DNA of 64,000 nucleotides from Actinomycetospora cinnamomea (GTDB lineage Bacteria; Actinomycetota; Actinomycetes; Mycobacteriales; Pseudonocardiaceae), in contig NZ_QEKW01000002.1 of NCBI RefSeq assembly GCF_003096675.1, forward strand, positions 310,001 through 374,000, given 5' to 3'. The translations under genes and the position numbers were made by a program. The notes below the pieces were generated by a model. That model had not been told where the DNA came from and ran no database searches. It saw nothing but the letters and a program-made list of their open reading frames with translations. Every line of letters starts with the position of its first letter. Position 1 is the stretch's first letter. Of the stretch, positions 17,166 through 24,911 are shown piece after piece.

Positions 17166-18013
17166 TCCCGGCCCAGTTCGACTACGTCCGGCCCACCACG
17201 GTCGACGAGGCGCTGGCTGCGCTGCGCGACGGCGGGGACGACGCCAAGCTCCTCGCGGGCGGGCAGAGCCTGCTGCCGGTGCTGCGGCTGCGGATGGCGG
17301 ACCCCTCGCTGATCATCGACCTCAACGGCATCCCGGAGCTCAAGGGCGTCCGCGAGGAGGGCGACAAGGTCGTCGTCGGGTCGATGACGACGCACTACGA
17401 CGTCACCCGCGACGACACGCTGCGCCAGCACGTCGCCCTCATCCAGGAGGCGACGAGGACGGTGGCCGACCCGCAGGTGCGCCACAAGGGCACCCTCGGC
17501 GGGGCGCTGGCGCACGCGGACCCGGCCGGTGACCTCGCCGCGCCGGCGCTGGCGCTCGACGCGGAGTTCGTCATCGCCGGACCCAACGGCACCCGCACGG
17601 TCGCGGCGGCGGACTTCTTCGAGGACTACTTCACCACCGCCATCGGCGAGGGTGAGCTCCTCACCGAGATCCGCTTCCCGAAGTACACGGGATGGGGCGC
17701 GCGGTACGAGAAGTTCAACCGGGTCGCGCAGGCCTGGTCGATCGTCGCGGTCGCCGCCACGGTGAAGGTCGACGGGGGCACGATCTCCGAGGCCCGCATC
17801 GGGCTGACCAACATGGCGGGCACCCCGGTGCGCGCCCGGTCGGTGGAGTCGGCCCTGGTCGGGCAGAGCGCCACCGAGGAGAATGTGCGCAAGGCCGCCC
17901 AGGCCGCCGCCGAGGGCACCAGCCCGACCGCGGACGCCGACGCCGGTTCCGACTACCGTGAGCACCTCGCCCGGGTGCTCACCGGTCGGGCCGTCCTCGC
18001 CGCCGCGGGCTGA
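17162..18013 (+). CDS. coxM: CO-dehydrogenase-like medium subunit, FAD-binding
   Basis: 283 residues. FAD-binding motifs of the family are seen: LLAGGQSLLPVLRLRMADPS (about residues 30-50) and TLGGALAHADPAGDL (about 108-122). The protein opens with FDYVRPTTVDEALAAL, the classic N terminus of medium subunits. It takes electrons from the Fe-S subunit. The GTG at 17162 overlaps the coxL stop. A 13-bp hairpin follows its stop codon. Confidence 0.88.
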   Translation: MIPAQFDYVRPTTVDEALAALRDGGDDAKLLAGGQSLLPVLRLRMADPSLIIDLNGIPELKGVREEGDKVVVGSMTTHYDVTRDDTLRQHVALIQEATRTVADPQVRHKGTLGGALAHADPAGDLAAPALALDAEFVIAGPNGTRTVAAADFFEDYFTTAIGEGELLTEIRFPKYTGWGARYEKFNRVAQAWSIVAVAATVKVDGGTISEARIGLTNMAGTPVRARSVESALVGQSATEENVRKAAQAAAEGTSPTADADAGSDYREHLARVLTGRAVLAAAG

Positions 18014-18062
18014 CGTCTAGAGCGTCGACCGTCGTCCGACGACACGATCGTCACGATGCTCC

Positions 18063-18093
18063 GGCCCGCCCCCGCACCCCGCGGGGGCGGGCC
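18063..18093 (+). terminator. Strong hairpin between coxM and coxG
   Basis: GGCCCGCCCCCGC (18063-18075), loop acccc, GCGGGGGCGGGCC (18081-18093): 13 perfect GC-rich pairs with no T-run. It could terminate partially, or stabilise the coxSLM message and lower coxG expression. Confidence 0.55.
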
Positions 18094-18127
18094 GCCGTCG
18101 TGATCCGCACCCTCCCGGAGGTACCGC

Positions 18128-19009
18128 GTGAAGCTGGAGAACGAGTTCACCGTCCCGGTGCACATCGACACCGTGTTCGACGCCCTGAACGACCCGGAGA
18201 AGGTGACGCCGTGCTTCCCGGGCGCCACCCTCGACTCCCACGAGGGCGACGACTTCACGGGCACCGTGAAGGTCAAGCTGGGACCGATCTCGATGACCTA
18301 CAAGGGCAAGGGCACCTTCATCGAGCGGGACAAGGACAACCACAAGGTGGTCGTCGACGCCCAGGGCCGTGACTCGCGGGGCAACGGCACCGCGTCGGCC
18401 AAGGCGACGCTGACGATGACCGACGACGGCGGCAAGACCAAGGTCAACGTCCTCACCGAGATGCAGGTGACCGGCAAGCCCGCGCAGTTCGGCCGCGGTG
18501 TCATGTCCGACGTCGGCGACAAGATCCTCGGGCAGTTCGCGTCCTGCCTCGCCGACGAGTTCGGCAGCAGCGCCGCGGGCGGGGCCGCCGCGCCCACCGT
18601 CACCGGCACCGACACCGGCGCGACCGGCGGCAACGGCACCGGCCCGGCCCCCGAGGCGGTCGCCGCGGGCGGGGACGCCGCACCCGTCACCGCGCCGCCG
18701 GCGCCCGCCCCCGTGGCCTCGGGTTCCGGCGCGCCGACCGCGGCGGCGATGCCGACCACCGTGGCCGAGGCGGCCAAGGGCGACACGGGCGCCAAGCCCG
18801 GCGCGTCGGTCGGCACCGCGGCGAGCGCGGCCGGCGAGGCCGCGGCCCAGCCGAGCCAGCAGCGTCGTCAGCAGGTCGAGGCGATCGACCTGCTCGACAG
18901 CTCGCGCGACGCCATCGTCAAGCGGCTCGCGCCCGTCGGCATCGGCGCCGCCGTCCTCGCCGCGATCGTCGCGATCATCCTGGTGGCCCGGGGCCGCTCG
19001 TCGTCGTAG
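18128..19009 (+). CDS. coxG: CoxG-like SRPBCC protein with C-terminal membrane anchor
   Basis: 293 residues. Residues 1-150 form the SRPBCC/CoxG fold (MKLENEFTVPVHIDTVFDAL, then CFPGATL, VKLGPISMTYKGKGTF). Residues about 155-255 are a Ala/Pro/Thr/Gly-rich linker. A transmembrane helix (about 270-288, IGAAVLAAIVAIILVARG) closes the protein. CoxG is needed to join CO dehydrogenase to the respiratory chain; a quinone-carrying, membrane-tethering role has been proposed for the mycobacterial protein. The GTG start has GGAGG upstream. No coxD, E or F maturation genes follow. Confidence 0.83.
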   Translation: MKLENEFTVPVHIDTVFDALNDPEKVTPCFPGATLDSHEGDDFTGTVKVKLGPISMTYKGKGTFIERDKDNHKVVVDAQGRDSRGNGTASAKATLTMTDDGGKTKVNVLTEMQVTGKPAQFGRGVMSDVGDKILGQFASCLADEFGSSAAGGAAAPTVTGTDTGATGGNGTGPAPEAVAAGGDAAPVTAPPAPAPVASGSGAPTAAAMPTTVAEAAKGDTGAKPGASVGTAASAAGEAAAQPSQQRRQQVEAIDLLDSSRDAIVKRLAPVGIGAAVLAAIVAIILVARGRSSS

Positions 19010-19028
19010 TCCTTGGCGCTCCGCGCTC

Positions 19029-19068
19029 GTGAGTGCTTGTCCGTGCCAGGGCACGGACAAGCACTCAC
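19029..19068. repeat. Perfect 19-bp palindrome E between coxG and thiM
   Basis: GTGAGTGCTTGTCCGTGCC (19029-19047), two-base loop, then its exact complement (19050-19068). It lies 20 bases after the coxG stop and may terminate transcription. The near-zero loop suggests a cruciform or a repeat element more than a classic terminator. Confidence 0.75.
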
Positions 19069-19103
19069 AGCGGCCGGAGGCCCGAACGGGTAGGCCGGGG
19101 GAC

Positions 19104-19934
19104 ATGACCGCCCCGTCCCGCACCGGCGCCCTGCTCGACACCGTCCGCGAGCGGACCCCGCTCGTGCACTGCGTCACCAACCTCGTGGCCACCACGTTCT
19201 CCGCCAACGCGCTGCTCGCCCTCGGGGCCTCCCCGGCGATGGTGGAGGACCCCGAGGAGGCCGCCGAGCTCGCCGCGGTCGCCGGGGCGCTGGTGGTCAA
19301 CACCGGCACGATGTCGCGGGCCCGCGCGGAGGGCATGCACGCCGCAGCGCGGGCCGCGCACGACGCCGGGACGCCGTGGCTGCTCGACCCGGTCGCGGTC
19401 GGCGCCCTGTCGCTGCGCACGCACGTCGCCGGGGAGCTCCTCGCCCACGGACCGACGGTGGTCCGGGGCAACGCCTCGGAGATCCTCGCGCTGGCCGGCG
19501 AGGTCGGCGGTGGGCGCGGGGTCGACGCGACTGCGACGGTCGACGACGCCGCCGACGCCGCGGACGAGCTCGCCCGCCGGCACGGCACGGTGGTCGCGGT
19601 GAGCGGCGTGGTGGACCGCCTCACCGACGGCCGGACCGTGCACCACGTCGGCGGCGGCCACCCGCTGATGGGTCGCGTCACCGCCATGGGGTGCGCGCTG
19701 GGCGCCCTCACCGCCGCCTTCCTGGCCGCCGCGCGGACGACGGACAGCGCTCGGGAGTGGGACCCGCTGACCGCCGCCGTGGCCGCCCACGCCGCGGTCG
19801 GTGTCTGCGGCGCGGCGGCCGGGCGCACGGCGGGCGGACCGGGGTCGTTCGTCCCGGCCTGGCTCGACGCGCTCGCGGCCCTCGACGGCGCCGACGACGC
19901 CGGCGGGGCCGACGCGCTGGTGGACCCGGCGTGA
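19104..19934 (+). CDS. thiM: Hydroxyethylthiazole kinase ThiM
   Basis: 276 residues. It phosphorylates 4-methyl-5-hydroxyethylthiazole for thiamine salvage. Motifs: PLVHCVTNLVATTFSANALLALGASPAM (start of the fold), LVVNTGTMS, PWLLDPVAVGA, VRGNASEILALAG, and the catalytic GGGHPLMGRVTAMGCALGA, in the usual order and at the usual length. The ATG at 19104 follows gccggggga. It overlaps thiE by GTGA. I see no TPP riboswitch upstream; only palindrome E lies there. Confidence 0.9.
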   Translation: MTAPSRTGALLDTVRERTPLVHCVTNLVATTFSANALLALGASPAMVEDPEEAAELAAVAGALVVNTGTMSRARAEGMHAAARAAHDAGTPWLLDPVAVGALSLRTHVAGELLAHGPTVVRGNASEILALAGEVGGGRGVDATATVDDAADAADELARRHGTVVAVSGVVDRLTDGRTVHHVGGGHPLMGRVTAMGCALGALTAAFLAAARTTDSAREWDPLTAAVAAHAAVGVCGAAAGRTAGGPGSFVPAWLDALAALDGADDAGGADALVDPA

Positions 19935-20563
19935 CGCCCGTCGACCCCCGCCTCTACCTCATCGTCGACCCGGTCCACGGGCCCGGCGACCCCCTGGCCG
20001 TGGCGTGCGACGCGGTGGCGGGCGGGGTCACCGCGGTGCAGGTCCGCGCGCCCGCCGCCACCGGGCGGGAGCTGTACGACGGGACGTGCGCGGTGCTGGC
20101 GGCGTTGCGCGGCAGCGGGGTCGCCGTGGTCGTCGACGACCGCCTCGACGTGGCCCTCGCCGCCGGCGCCGACGGCGTGCACCTGGGCCGGCACGACGTG
20201 CCGCCCGCGGAGGCGCGGCGCGTCGCGGGACCGGAGCTCTCGATCGGCTGGTCGGTCACCGGGCCGGACGACCTGGACGTTCCGTCCGGCGCCGTCGACC
20301 TGCTCGGCATCGGACCGGTGTTCGCGACGGCCACCAAGCCCGACGCCGCGCCCGCCACCGGCGTCGACGGGCTGCGTCGGCTGTGGAACGCGGCGCGGGC
20401 ACGCGGGGTCCCCGCGGTGGCGATCGGGGGCATCGACCCGGACAACGCCGGGGAGGTGCTCGCGACCGGCGTGCCGGGGCTGTGCGTCAGCTCCGCGATC
20501 GCCGCGGCGCCCGACCCGGGTGCCGCCGCCCGCGCGCTGCGGACCGTCGTCGACGGTGCGTGA
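19931..20563 (+). CDS. thiE: Thiamine-phosphate synthase ThiE
   Basis: 210 residues, a TIM barrel that joins HMP-PP to thiazole phosphate. Motifs: VVVDDRLDVALAAGADGVHLG, IGWSVTG, GIGPVFATATKPDAAP, VAIGGIDPDNAGEV. In the second strand the family usually has VQLR-x-K, with a Lys that contacts the pyrophosphate; here it reads VQVRAPAAT, so that lysine is missing. The protein may be less active or recognise a slightly different donor. Coupled to thiM by a 4-nt overlap. Confidence 0.87.
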   Translation: MTPVDPRLYLIVDPVHGPGDPLAVACDAVAGGVTAVQVRAPAATGRELYDGTCAVLAALRGSGVAVVVDDRLDVALAAGADGVHLGRHDVPPAEARRVAGPELSIGWSVTGPDDLDVPSGAVDLLGIGPVFATATKPDAAPATGVDGLRRLWNAARARGVPAVAIGGIDPDNAGEVLATGVPGLCVSSAIAAAPDPGAAARALRTVVDGA

Positions 20564-20576
20564 CAGGCTGTCGCCC

Positions 20577-21602
20577 GTGCACCCCGGCCCCACCAACAGC
20601 CTCGTCGACGTCGCGGGCCTGCAGGTCGGGCACGCACAGCTCGCGGGGGAGGGCGCGCTGTCGGGGACGACGGTAGTGCTGCCCGGCCCCGAGGGCGCGG
20701 TGGCCGGGGCGGACGTGCGTGGCGGCGGGCCCGGCACGCGCGAGACCGACGCCCTCGACCCGCGCACGCTCGTCGAGCGCGTCCACGCCGTCGTGCTCAC
20801 CGGCGGCAGCGCCTACGGGCTCGCGGCCGCGTCCGGGGTGGCCGACGCACTCGGCGCGATGGGTCGCGGGTTCCCGGTCGGACGCGAGCCCCACGAGGTG
20901 GTCCCGGTCGTGCCCGCCGCCGTGGTGTTCGACCTCGGCCGCGGCGGCCGCTTCACCGCGCGCCCCGGCGCCGAGCTCGGGGCCGAGGCGCTCGCGGCCT
21001 GCACCGACGCCCCGCCGGCCGAGGGTGTCGTCGGCGCCGGCACGGGCACGCTCATCGGGGGCCTCAAGGGCGGCGTCGGGTCGGCGTCGACGGTGCTGGC
21101 GGACGGGACGGTGGTGGCCGCGTTGGTCGTGGCGAATGCGGCCGGCTCGGCGGTGGACCCGGCGACCGGCGAGCTGTGGGGCAGGCGCCACCGCCACCCC
21201 GACGACGCCGAGCACCCGGCCCTGCCCGACGACCGCACCGCGCTGCTGGCGGACCTGCACGCGGCCGCCGCGCCGCCCACGCTCAACACCACGATCGGCG
21301 TCGTCGCCACCGACGCCGCCCTGTCGGTGGCCCAGTGCGCCAAGCTCGCCGCGGTCGGTCACGACGGCATCGCCCGCGCCGTGCGCCCCGTGCACGGGAT
21401 GACCGACGGCGACACGCTCTTCGGGTTGTCCACGGCACCTGCCGCGACCGGCCGCCCGGCTCCGGACCTCGCCGGCGTCCAGGAGATCCTCACCGCCGGC
21501 GCGGACTGCGTCACCCGCGCCATCGTCCACGCGGTGCTCGCCGCCCACTCCGTCGAGACGGCCGCGGGGCACTGGCGCGCCTACCGCGACCTCGTCCGCT
21601 GA
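20577..21602 (+). CDS. P1/S58-family peptidase (DmpA/BapA-like)
   Basis: 341 residues. The family N terminus GPTNSLVDVAGLQVGHAQL is seen, then the chain TVVLPGPEGAVAGADVRGGGPGTRE, LTGGSAYGLAAASGVADAL, and LNTTIGVVATDAALSVAQC, where the Asn-Thr-Thr motif marks the self-cleavage site and the nucleophile region of Ntn-type S58 enzymes. Members are beta- or D-aminopeptidases; the substrate here is unknown. The GTG at 20577 is preferred because homologues begin at this motif; GTG 20556 would overlap thiE. It lies 13 nt behind thiE, in the same direction. Confidence 0.82.
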   Translation: MHPGPTNSLVDVAGLQVGHAQLAGEGALSGTTVVLPGPEGAVAGADVRGGGPGTRETDALDPRTLVERVHAVVLTGGSAYGLAAASGVADALGAMGRGFPVGREPHEVVPVVPAAVVFDLGRGGRFTARPGAELGAEALAACTDAPPAEGVVGAGTGTLIGGLKGGVGSASTVLADGTVVAALVVANAAGSAVDPATGELWGRRHRHPDDAEHPALPDDRTALLADLHAAAAPPTLNTTIGVVATDAALSVAQCAKLAAVGHDGIARAVRPVHGMTDGDTLFGLSTAPAATGRPAPDLAGVQEILTAGADCVTRAIVHAVLAAHSVETAAGHWRAYRDLVR

Positions 21603-21612
21603 CGCCGCGCCG

Positions 21613-21664
21613 GGGTGATGTCGCGCCCGGGGTGATGTCGCGCCCGGGGGTGACGCCGCGCCCG
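21613..21664 (+). repeat. Three tandem 17-bp units
   Basis: GGGTGATGTCGCGCCCG occurs at 21613-21629 and 21630-21646, and a variant with two changes at 21648-21664. They lie directly after the peptidase stop codon. Confidence 0.75.
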
Positions 21665-21670
21665 TGGTGA

Positions 21671-21722
21671 TGCAGCGAGGGACGCCCCGGCTGCGTGTGA
21701 CGCAGCGAGGGTGACCCTCGCT
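21671..21722 (+). repeat. 52-bp direct repeat, copy 1
   Basis: Identical to 21746-21797. It begins with TGCAGCGAGGGACGCCCC and ends in the palindrome AGCGAGGGTGACCCTCGCT. Confidence 0.85.
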
Positions 21723-21745
21723 CGTCGGCCGCGACCCGACGCCGC

Positions 21746-21797
21746 TGCAGCGAGGGACGCCCCGGCTGCGTGTGACGCAGCGAGGGTGACCCTCGCT
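21746..21797 (+). repeat. 52-bp direct repeat, copy 2
   Basis: Identical to 21671-21722, with a 23-bp spacer between the copies. It ends 30 bases before the AraC-family start codon, so the repeats form the promoter region or leader of that gene. Confidence 0.85.
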
Positions 21798-21827
21798 CCC
21801 GCAGGGGGCGCGCGGCACCATGGGCGC

Positions 21828-22487
21828 GTGGCGGGGCACCGCGAGCGGCGGGTGGCGCCCGGGGTCGTGCTGTGGGCGAACGACGGGGCGCCGGGCACGA
21901 TCCTGCCCGACGGGTGCCTCGACCTGATCTGGAACGGCGCCGGCCTCGTCGTCGCCGGGCCGGACGCGGCGGCGCGCCGGCATCCCGGCGGCCTTCCGCA
22001 CGTGGGGCTGCGCTTCTCGCACGGCCGGGGCCCGGCGCACCTCGCGGTGCGGGCCGACGAGCTGCGGGACACCAGCGTGGCCCTGGACGCGGTGTGGTCC
22101 GGCGCCGCGGCCCGCGAGCTCACCGAGCGGGTCGCCGACGACCCCGCGCGCGTCCTCGCGGGCGTCGCGACGGCCACGCCGCCCGATCCCGCCGACCGCT
22201 TCGGCGCCCGCGTGTTCGCCGCCCTCGCGCGGGGCGCCGATGTCGCCGGGCTGGCCGACGCGCTCGGCACCACCACCCGCACGCTGCACCGCCGCTGCCT
22301 GCCCGTCTTCGGCTACGGCCCCCAGCACCTCGGACGGGTCCTGCGCCTGCAGCGCGCGCTGGCGCGGGCGCGGGCCGGCACGCCGTGGGCCGAGGTCGCC
22401 GCGAGCGAGGGCTTCGCCGACCAGCCGCACCTCGCCCGCGAGGTGCGTGCCCTGGCCGGCACCACGCCGACCGCGCTACTGGGGTAG
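21828..22487 (+). CDS. AraC-family transcriptional regulator
   Basis: 219 residues. The C-terminal half holds two helix-turn-helix motifs (DVAGLADALGTTTRTLHRRCLPVFGYGPQHLGRVLRLQRAL, then WAEVAASEGFADQPHLAREV), typical of AraC. The N-terminal half (APGVVLWANDG, LPDGCLDLIWNG, VVAGPDAAARRH, GLRFSHGRGPAHL) matches the DUF6597-like sensing domain of this subgroup. The GTG at 21828 is chosen because earlier in-frame starts lie inside the direct repeats. Its 3' end overlaps the convergent VOC gene by 12 bases. Target genes unknown. Confidence 0.82.
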   Translation: MAGHRERRVAPGVVLWANDGAPGTILPDGCLDLIWNGAGLVVAGPDAAARRHPGGLPHVGLRFSHGRGPAHLAVRADELRDTSVALDAVWSGAAARELTERVADDPARVLAGVATATPPDPADRFGARVFAALARGADVAGLADALGTTTRTLHRRCLPVFGYGPQHLGRVLRLQRALARARAGTPWAEVAASEGFADQPHLAREVRALAGTTPTALLG

Positions 22488-22871
22488 CGGCGCGAACAGG
22501 TCGACCTGCGACCCGTCCGGGTCGTGGACCACGGCGTAGCGCATGCCCCAGGCGGCGTCCCACGGCCCGAGCTCGCCCTGGTACCCCGCGTTCACCAGCG
22601 AGGCGTAGACGTCGTCGACCTCGGCGGGCGAGTCGCACGCGAACGCGAGCGCGTTGCGGGGCCCGCCCTGCGGCGGCGTCCAGTGCGGGTCGAAGGACCG
22701 GACGGTGTCCTCGGTGTCGAGGGCCAGGCGCATGCCGCCGCCGAGGTCGATCTCGACGTGGGGCTGCTGGTCGGCGCCGGGTGGCGCGTCGAGGCCGAGC
22801 CGGCGGTAGAAGGCGAGGGAGGCGGCCATGTCGGAGACGACGAGCTCGACGACGGTGAGACGGGGTGGCAT
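22476..22871 (-). CDS. VOC (glyoxalase/bleomycin-resistance) family protein
   Basis: 131 residues in two beta-alpha-beta-beta-beta units: LTVVELVVSDMAASLAFYRRLG at the start and ALAFACDSPAEVDDVYASLVNAGYQGEL in the second half, closing with YAVVHDPDGSQVDLFAPL. A metal ligand position is suggested by the H and E residues (HVEIDLGG; D in DPDG). Members bind or break down small molecules; no substrate is evident. Start at 22871 taken where the fold begins. Confidence 0.8.
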   Translation of the reverse strand: MPPRLTVVELVVSDMAASLAFYRRLGLDAPPGADQQPHVEIDLGGGMRLALDTEDTVRSFDPHWTPPQGGPRNALAFACDSPAEVDDVYASLVNAGYQGELGPWDAAWGMRYAVVHDPDGSQVDLFAPLPQ

Positions 22872-22932
22872 GGCGGTCACGGTAGGGACGACCGCGTCCC
22901 CGCGGCTTGGAGCGATCGGACACCATGCGGGC

Positions 22933-23829
22933 GTGCACACCGAGGCCCGGGCGCTGCCCTTCACCGCGCCGCTGTGCCCGGACAACCTCTACGGGCACCT
23001 CGTCGCCACGGCCGTCCCCGGCGTCGAGGAGTGGCACGACGGCGCCTACCGCCGCAGCCTCGCCCTGCCCGGCGGACCGGGCGTGGTGGCCCTCGCGCCG
23101 GACGCGGAGCACGTCACCGCCACCCTCACCCTCACCGACCCGTCCGACGCCGAGCGGGCGAGCGCGCTGGCCCGCCGGATCCTCGACCTCGACGCCGACC
23201 CGAACCCCGTCGACGCCACCCTGCGCGCCGACCCCGCGCTCGCGGCGCTGGTCGACGACGCGCCGGGACGGCGGGTGCCCGGCTCGCCCGACGCGGACGA
23301 GTTCGCCGTGCGCGCCGTCCTCGGCCAGCAGGTCTCCACCGCCGCGGCCCGTACCCACGCCGCGCGGCTCGTCCGCGGGTACGGCACACCGCTGCCGGAC
23401 GGGCTGGCCGGACCCGGGAGCACGCTCACCCACCTCTTCCCCCCGCCGGCCGCCCTCACGGCCGTCGACCCCGACGAGCTGGGCATGCCGCGCACACGCA
23501 AGCGGACCCTGCTCACCCTCGTCCGGGCGCTCGCCGAGGGCGAGGTCGTCCTGGACCCGGCGGACGTGCCCGCCGCCCGCGCCGGGCTCGCGGCGCTGCC
23601 GGGGATCGGGCCGTGGACGGTCGACTCGGTCGCCATGCGCGCCCTCGGCGAGCCCGACGCGTTCCTGCCCACCGACCTCGGCGTCCGCGCGGCCGCCGAA
23701 CGCCTCGGGCTGCCGCCGCGCGACCGCGACCTGCTCGCCCGCGCCGAGGCCTGGCGCCCCTACCGCGCCTACGCGACGCAGTACCTCTGGGCGGCCCTGG
23801 ACCACGCCGTGAACACCATGCCAGGGTGA
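22933..23829 (+). CDS. AlkA-type 3-methyladenine DNA glycosylase
   Basis: 298 residues. It removes alkylated bases from DNA. N-terminal AlkA_N-like domain (LPFTAPLCPDNLYGHL...VVALAP...TLTDPSDA), then the helix-hairpin-helix glycosylase domain: FAVRAVLGQQVSTAAARTHAARL, LPGIGPWTVDSVAMRAL, with the catalytic Asp in FLPTDLGVRAA (about residue 248), and WRPYRAYATQYLW. The Ada domains sometimes fused to AlkA are absent. An alkylguanine methyltransferase lies 570 bases downstream on the other strand, giving a small alkylation-repair region. GTG 22933 chosen; it is where homology begins. Confidence 0.85.
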   Translation: MHTEARALPFTAPLCPDNLYGHLVATAVPGVEEWHDGAYRRSLALPGGPGVVALAPDAEHVTATLTLTDPSDAERASALARRILDLDADPNPVDATLRADPALAALVDDAPGRRVPGSPDADEFAVRAVLGQQVSTAAARTHAARLVRGYGTPLPDGLAGPGSTLTHLFPPPAALTAVDPDELGMPRTRKRTLLTLVRALAEGEVVLDPADVPAARAGLAALPGIGPWTVDSVAMRALGEPDAFLPTDLGVRAAAERLGLPPRDRDLLARAEAWRPYRAYATQYLWAALDHAVNTMPG

Positions 23830-23851
23830 TCGAGACCGCGATCACGCGGAC

Positions 23852-24325
23852 ATGGAGGTGGCGGTGGACGCGGACGACGAGCTCTGGAGCGCGCTCGACC
23901 GGGTGGCGGAGACACCGGCCCTGCTCGTGGCCTGCGCCTTCGACGGGGCGCTCGCCCCGGACGATGGCGATCCCGCGCAGGCCCGCGCCGAGCAGGTGTC
24001 GTCCGAGGCGCTCAACGTCCTCATGGCGCTGCCCGACACCACCGTCGCGGTGGTGTCGGAGCGCCCGAGCGACGAGGTCGCCGAGCTGATGTTCCTGTCC
24101 GGCTCCAAGGGCGGCGCGCGGGTCGTGGCGCCCGACGGGCTGCCCGCGCTGCGCGCCGAGCTCGGGGCGACGGCCGCGGTGGTCGTCGGCGTGACCGCGG
24201 ACGGGCAGGCGGGTGCCGACGACGTCGTCGTCGGGGTCGGGGAGCCCGCGCCCTACGAGGTCGAGGACGTCGACGACGTCGCCGAGGTGCTCGAGGAGCT
24301 GGCCGGCCTGCGTCGCCGCCGCTGA
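23852..24325 (+). CDS. Degenerate HAD / trehalose-phosphatase-like protein
   Basis: 157 residues. The pattern TPALLVACAFDGALAPDDGDP...LPDTTVAVVSERPSDEVAELM follows the first half of trehalose-6-phosphate phosphatase (OtsB-like HAD), whose motif is DFDGTLAP. Here the nucleophile Asp is Ala and the Thr is Ala, so phosphatase activity is not expected. The later HAD motifs are missing; the tail has an acidic segment (EVEDVDDVAEVLEELAG). It is intact and has a normal start (ATG 23852), so it may be a binding or regulatory protein. A shared ancestor with OtsB is my inference. Confidence 0.6.
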   Translation: MEVAVDADDELWSALDRVAETPALLVACAFDGALAPDDGDPAQARAEQVSSEALNVLMALPDTTVAVVSERPSDEVAELMFLSGSKGGARVVAPDGLPALRAELGATAAVVVGVTADGQAGADDVVVGVGEPAPYEVEDVDDVAEVLEELAGLRRRR

Positions 24326-24332
24326 CGATGAC

Positions 24333-24377
24333 GCAGCGAACGCGCTGTTCGCCACCTCTACGCGTCCGAAGTCCCCG
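24333..24377 (+). repeat. Repeat family B, intergenic copy
   Basis: 45 bp between convergent genes, 39 of 45 positions identical to the copy inside the second OYE gene (8553-8597). It begins with GCAGCGAACGCGCTGTTCGC. Confidence 0.8.
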
Positions 24378-24397
24378 TTGATCACGAGGCGGCGGAG

Positions 24398-24874
24398 TCA
24401 GAACAGCATGCTGTCGCGCCGCTCCAGGTCGAGCAGCGTGCGCTTGCGCTCCAGCCCGCCCGCGTAACCGGTGAGGCTGCCGTCGGCACCGAGAACGCGG
24501 TGGCACGGCACGACGATGGCCACCGGGTTGCGGGCCATCGCCCCACCCACGCGCCGGGCCTCGCCGGGTCCGAGCCCGACCGACGCGGCGAGCTCTCCGT
24601 AGCTGACCGTCTCGCCGTAGCCGACCGACGCCAGCCCCTCGAGCACGCGGCGGTCCCACGCCGGGTGGGTGTCGAGGTCGACGGGCACCGTGAACGCGCG
24701 CAGCGTCCCGGCGAAGTAGGCGTCGAGCTCGCGGCGGGCGAGGTCGAGGACGCGGACCACCTCGGGGCCGTGCCCGTCCCCGGCCTCGCCGGGCCAGAAC
24801 CCGAGCAGGGTCAGGCCCCGGGCCGTCGCGTCGAGGTGCAGCGGTCCGATCGTGGTGTCGTGGACGACGCTCAT
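24398..24874 (-). CDS. ogt: Methylated-DNA--[protein]-cysteine S-methyltransferase
   Basis: 158 residues. Transfers alkyl groups from O6-alkylguanine in DNA to its own cysteine. The acceptor site is VVPCHRVLG (about residue 125), preceded by the DNA-binding helix GYGETVSYGELAASVGLGPGEARRVGGAMARNP and followed by GSLTGYAGGLERKRTLLDLE. Size is that of the Ogt/AdaC-less type. Start ATG 24874 chosen because it marks the beginning of the fold (SVVHDTTIGPLHL). The AlkA-type gene nearby is on the other strand. Confidence 0.9.
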   Translation of the reverse strand: MSVVHDTTIGPLHLDATARGLTLLGFWPGEAGDGHGPEVVRVLDLARRELDAYFAGTLRAFTVPVDLDTHPAWDRRVLEGLASVGYGETVSYGELAASVGLGPGEARRVGGAMARNPVAIVVPCHRVLGADGSLTGYAGGLERKRTLLDLERRDSMLF

Positions 24875-24911
24875 GTCCTCGAGAACACCGGTCGGTGCCC
24901 GACCGTGGCGC

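Noticed and set aside
18990..19103. TPP riboswitch before thiM
   Set aside because: No CTGAGA or the usual paired core; only a palindrome is present.
21613..21797. CRISPR array
   Set aside because: Units are adjacent or separated by one 23-bp spacer, not a regular repeat-spacer series, and no cas genes are present.
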